From: Flavobacterium frigoris
GTDB lineage: Bacteria; Bacteroidota; Bacteroidia; Flavobacteriales; Flavobacteriaceae
Reading direction: 5' to 3'
DNA length: 64,000 nucleotides
Assembly (NCBI RefSeq): GCF_900111075.1
Contig: NZ_FOFZ01000001.1
Location: 186,001-250,000 of the forward strand
Shown here: one piece after another, positions 63,870-64,000 of the stretch
Position numbering within the stretch: position 1 is the stretch's first letter
How the letters are laid out: each line of letters starts with the position of its first letter
Made by a program: the position numbers and the translations under genes
Notes under the pieces: model-generated
Told to the model about the DNA's origin: nothing
The model's input: only the letters and a program-made list of their open reading frames with translations
The model's database searches: none

Positions 63870-64000
63870 AATACTCTAAAACTTATCATTTCGACGTAGG
63901 AGAAAACTCCTTTGGTATTTTACATAAAGTAGGTTTAAACCAATTATCAGTAGAAAATAACCCAATAACAAAACACACTATACTTCCATAAACTTCACCG

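Noticed and set aside
63880..63930. CATTTCGACG..GGAGAAAACTCC near the right edge
   Set aside because: Resembles a repeated flavobacterial intergenic motif, but it is too short and close to the edge to support a feature.

Overview
This is an AT-rich stretch of a flavobacterial chromosome, very probably the genus Flavobacterium. The evidence is a sprC-sprD-sprB gliding locus, T9SS type B sorting and PorP/SprF-family proteins, promoters of the Bacteroidetes type (TTG, then TAnnTTTG), and no Shine-Dalgarno signals. All calls come from reading the sequence and recalling families; no database was searched.

Layout. 1-22763 (minus strand) is a gliding/adhesin locus: two small exported proteins, SprC, a SprD-like PorP/SprF protein with a long alanine-rich repeat, and the first 5135 codons of the giant adhesin SprB, which runs off the left edge. 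23115-28810 is housekeeping: holB, a DoxX-like protein, a hot-dog thioesterase, recA, plsC, a twice-frameshifted GxxExxY gene and trpS. 29047-36105 is an accessory island. It starts with a lipoprotein carrying a zincin-type HExxH domain, followed by exported, immunity-like small proteins that alternate with start-less copies of the lipoprotein's C-terminal tail. It also holds a decayed REP-associated (Y1) transposase between inverted REP hairpins. 36302-49692 returns to ordinary genes: dprA, a SPOR protein, a TetR-controlled CMD/EthD pair, an SDR protein, an MFS pump, OsmC, TonB-C, a PIF1-like helicase, OmpH, a methyltransferase and an acetyltransferase. 49746-52436 holds mnmG and ybeY with four parS-like sites. 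52433-63543 holds a DUF4175 protein, AlkB, gltX, a band-7 protein, a YtxH/holin/DUF6327 trio, glnS and folB. The window ends with tRNA-Cys and a duplicated copy of its 3' end.

How it fits together. sprC, sprD and sprB are co-oriented and match the operon known from F. johnsoniae, whose products build the mobile surface adhesin. The parS-like cluster suggests a chromosome-partitioning locus, possibly near the origin. The 29-36 kb island is the strongest candidate for an undescribed system: a lipoprotein-borne, polymorphic-toxin-like locus. Its head gene may be switched by a heptanucleotide repeat just after the start codon; as sequenced that start is out of frame.
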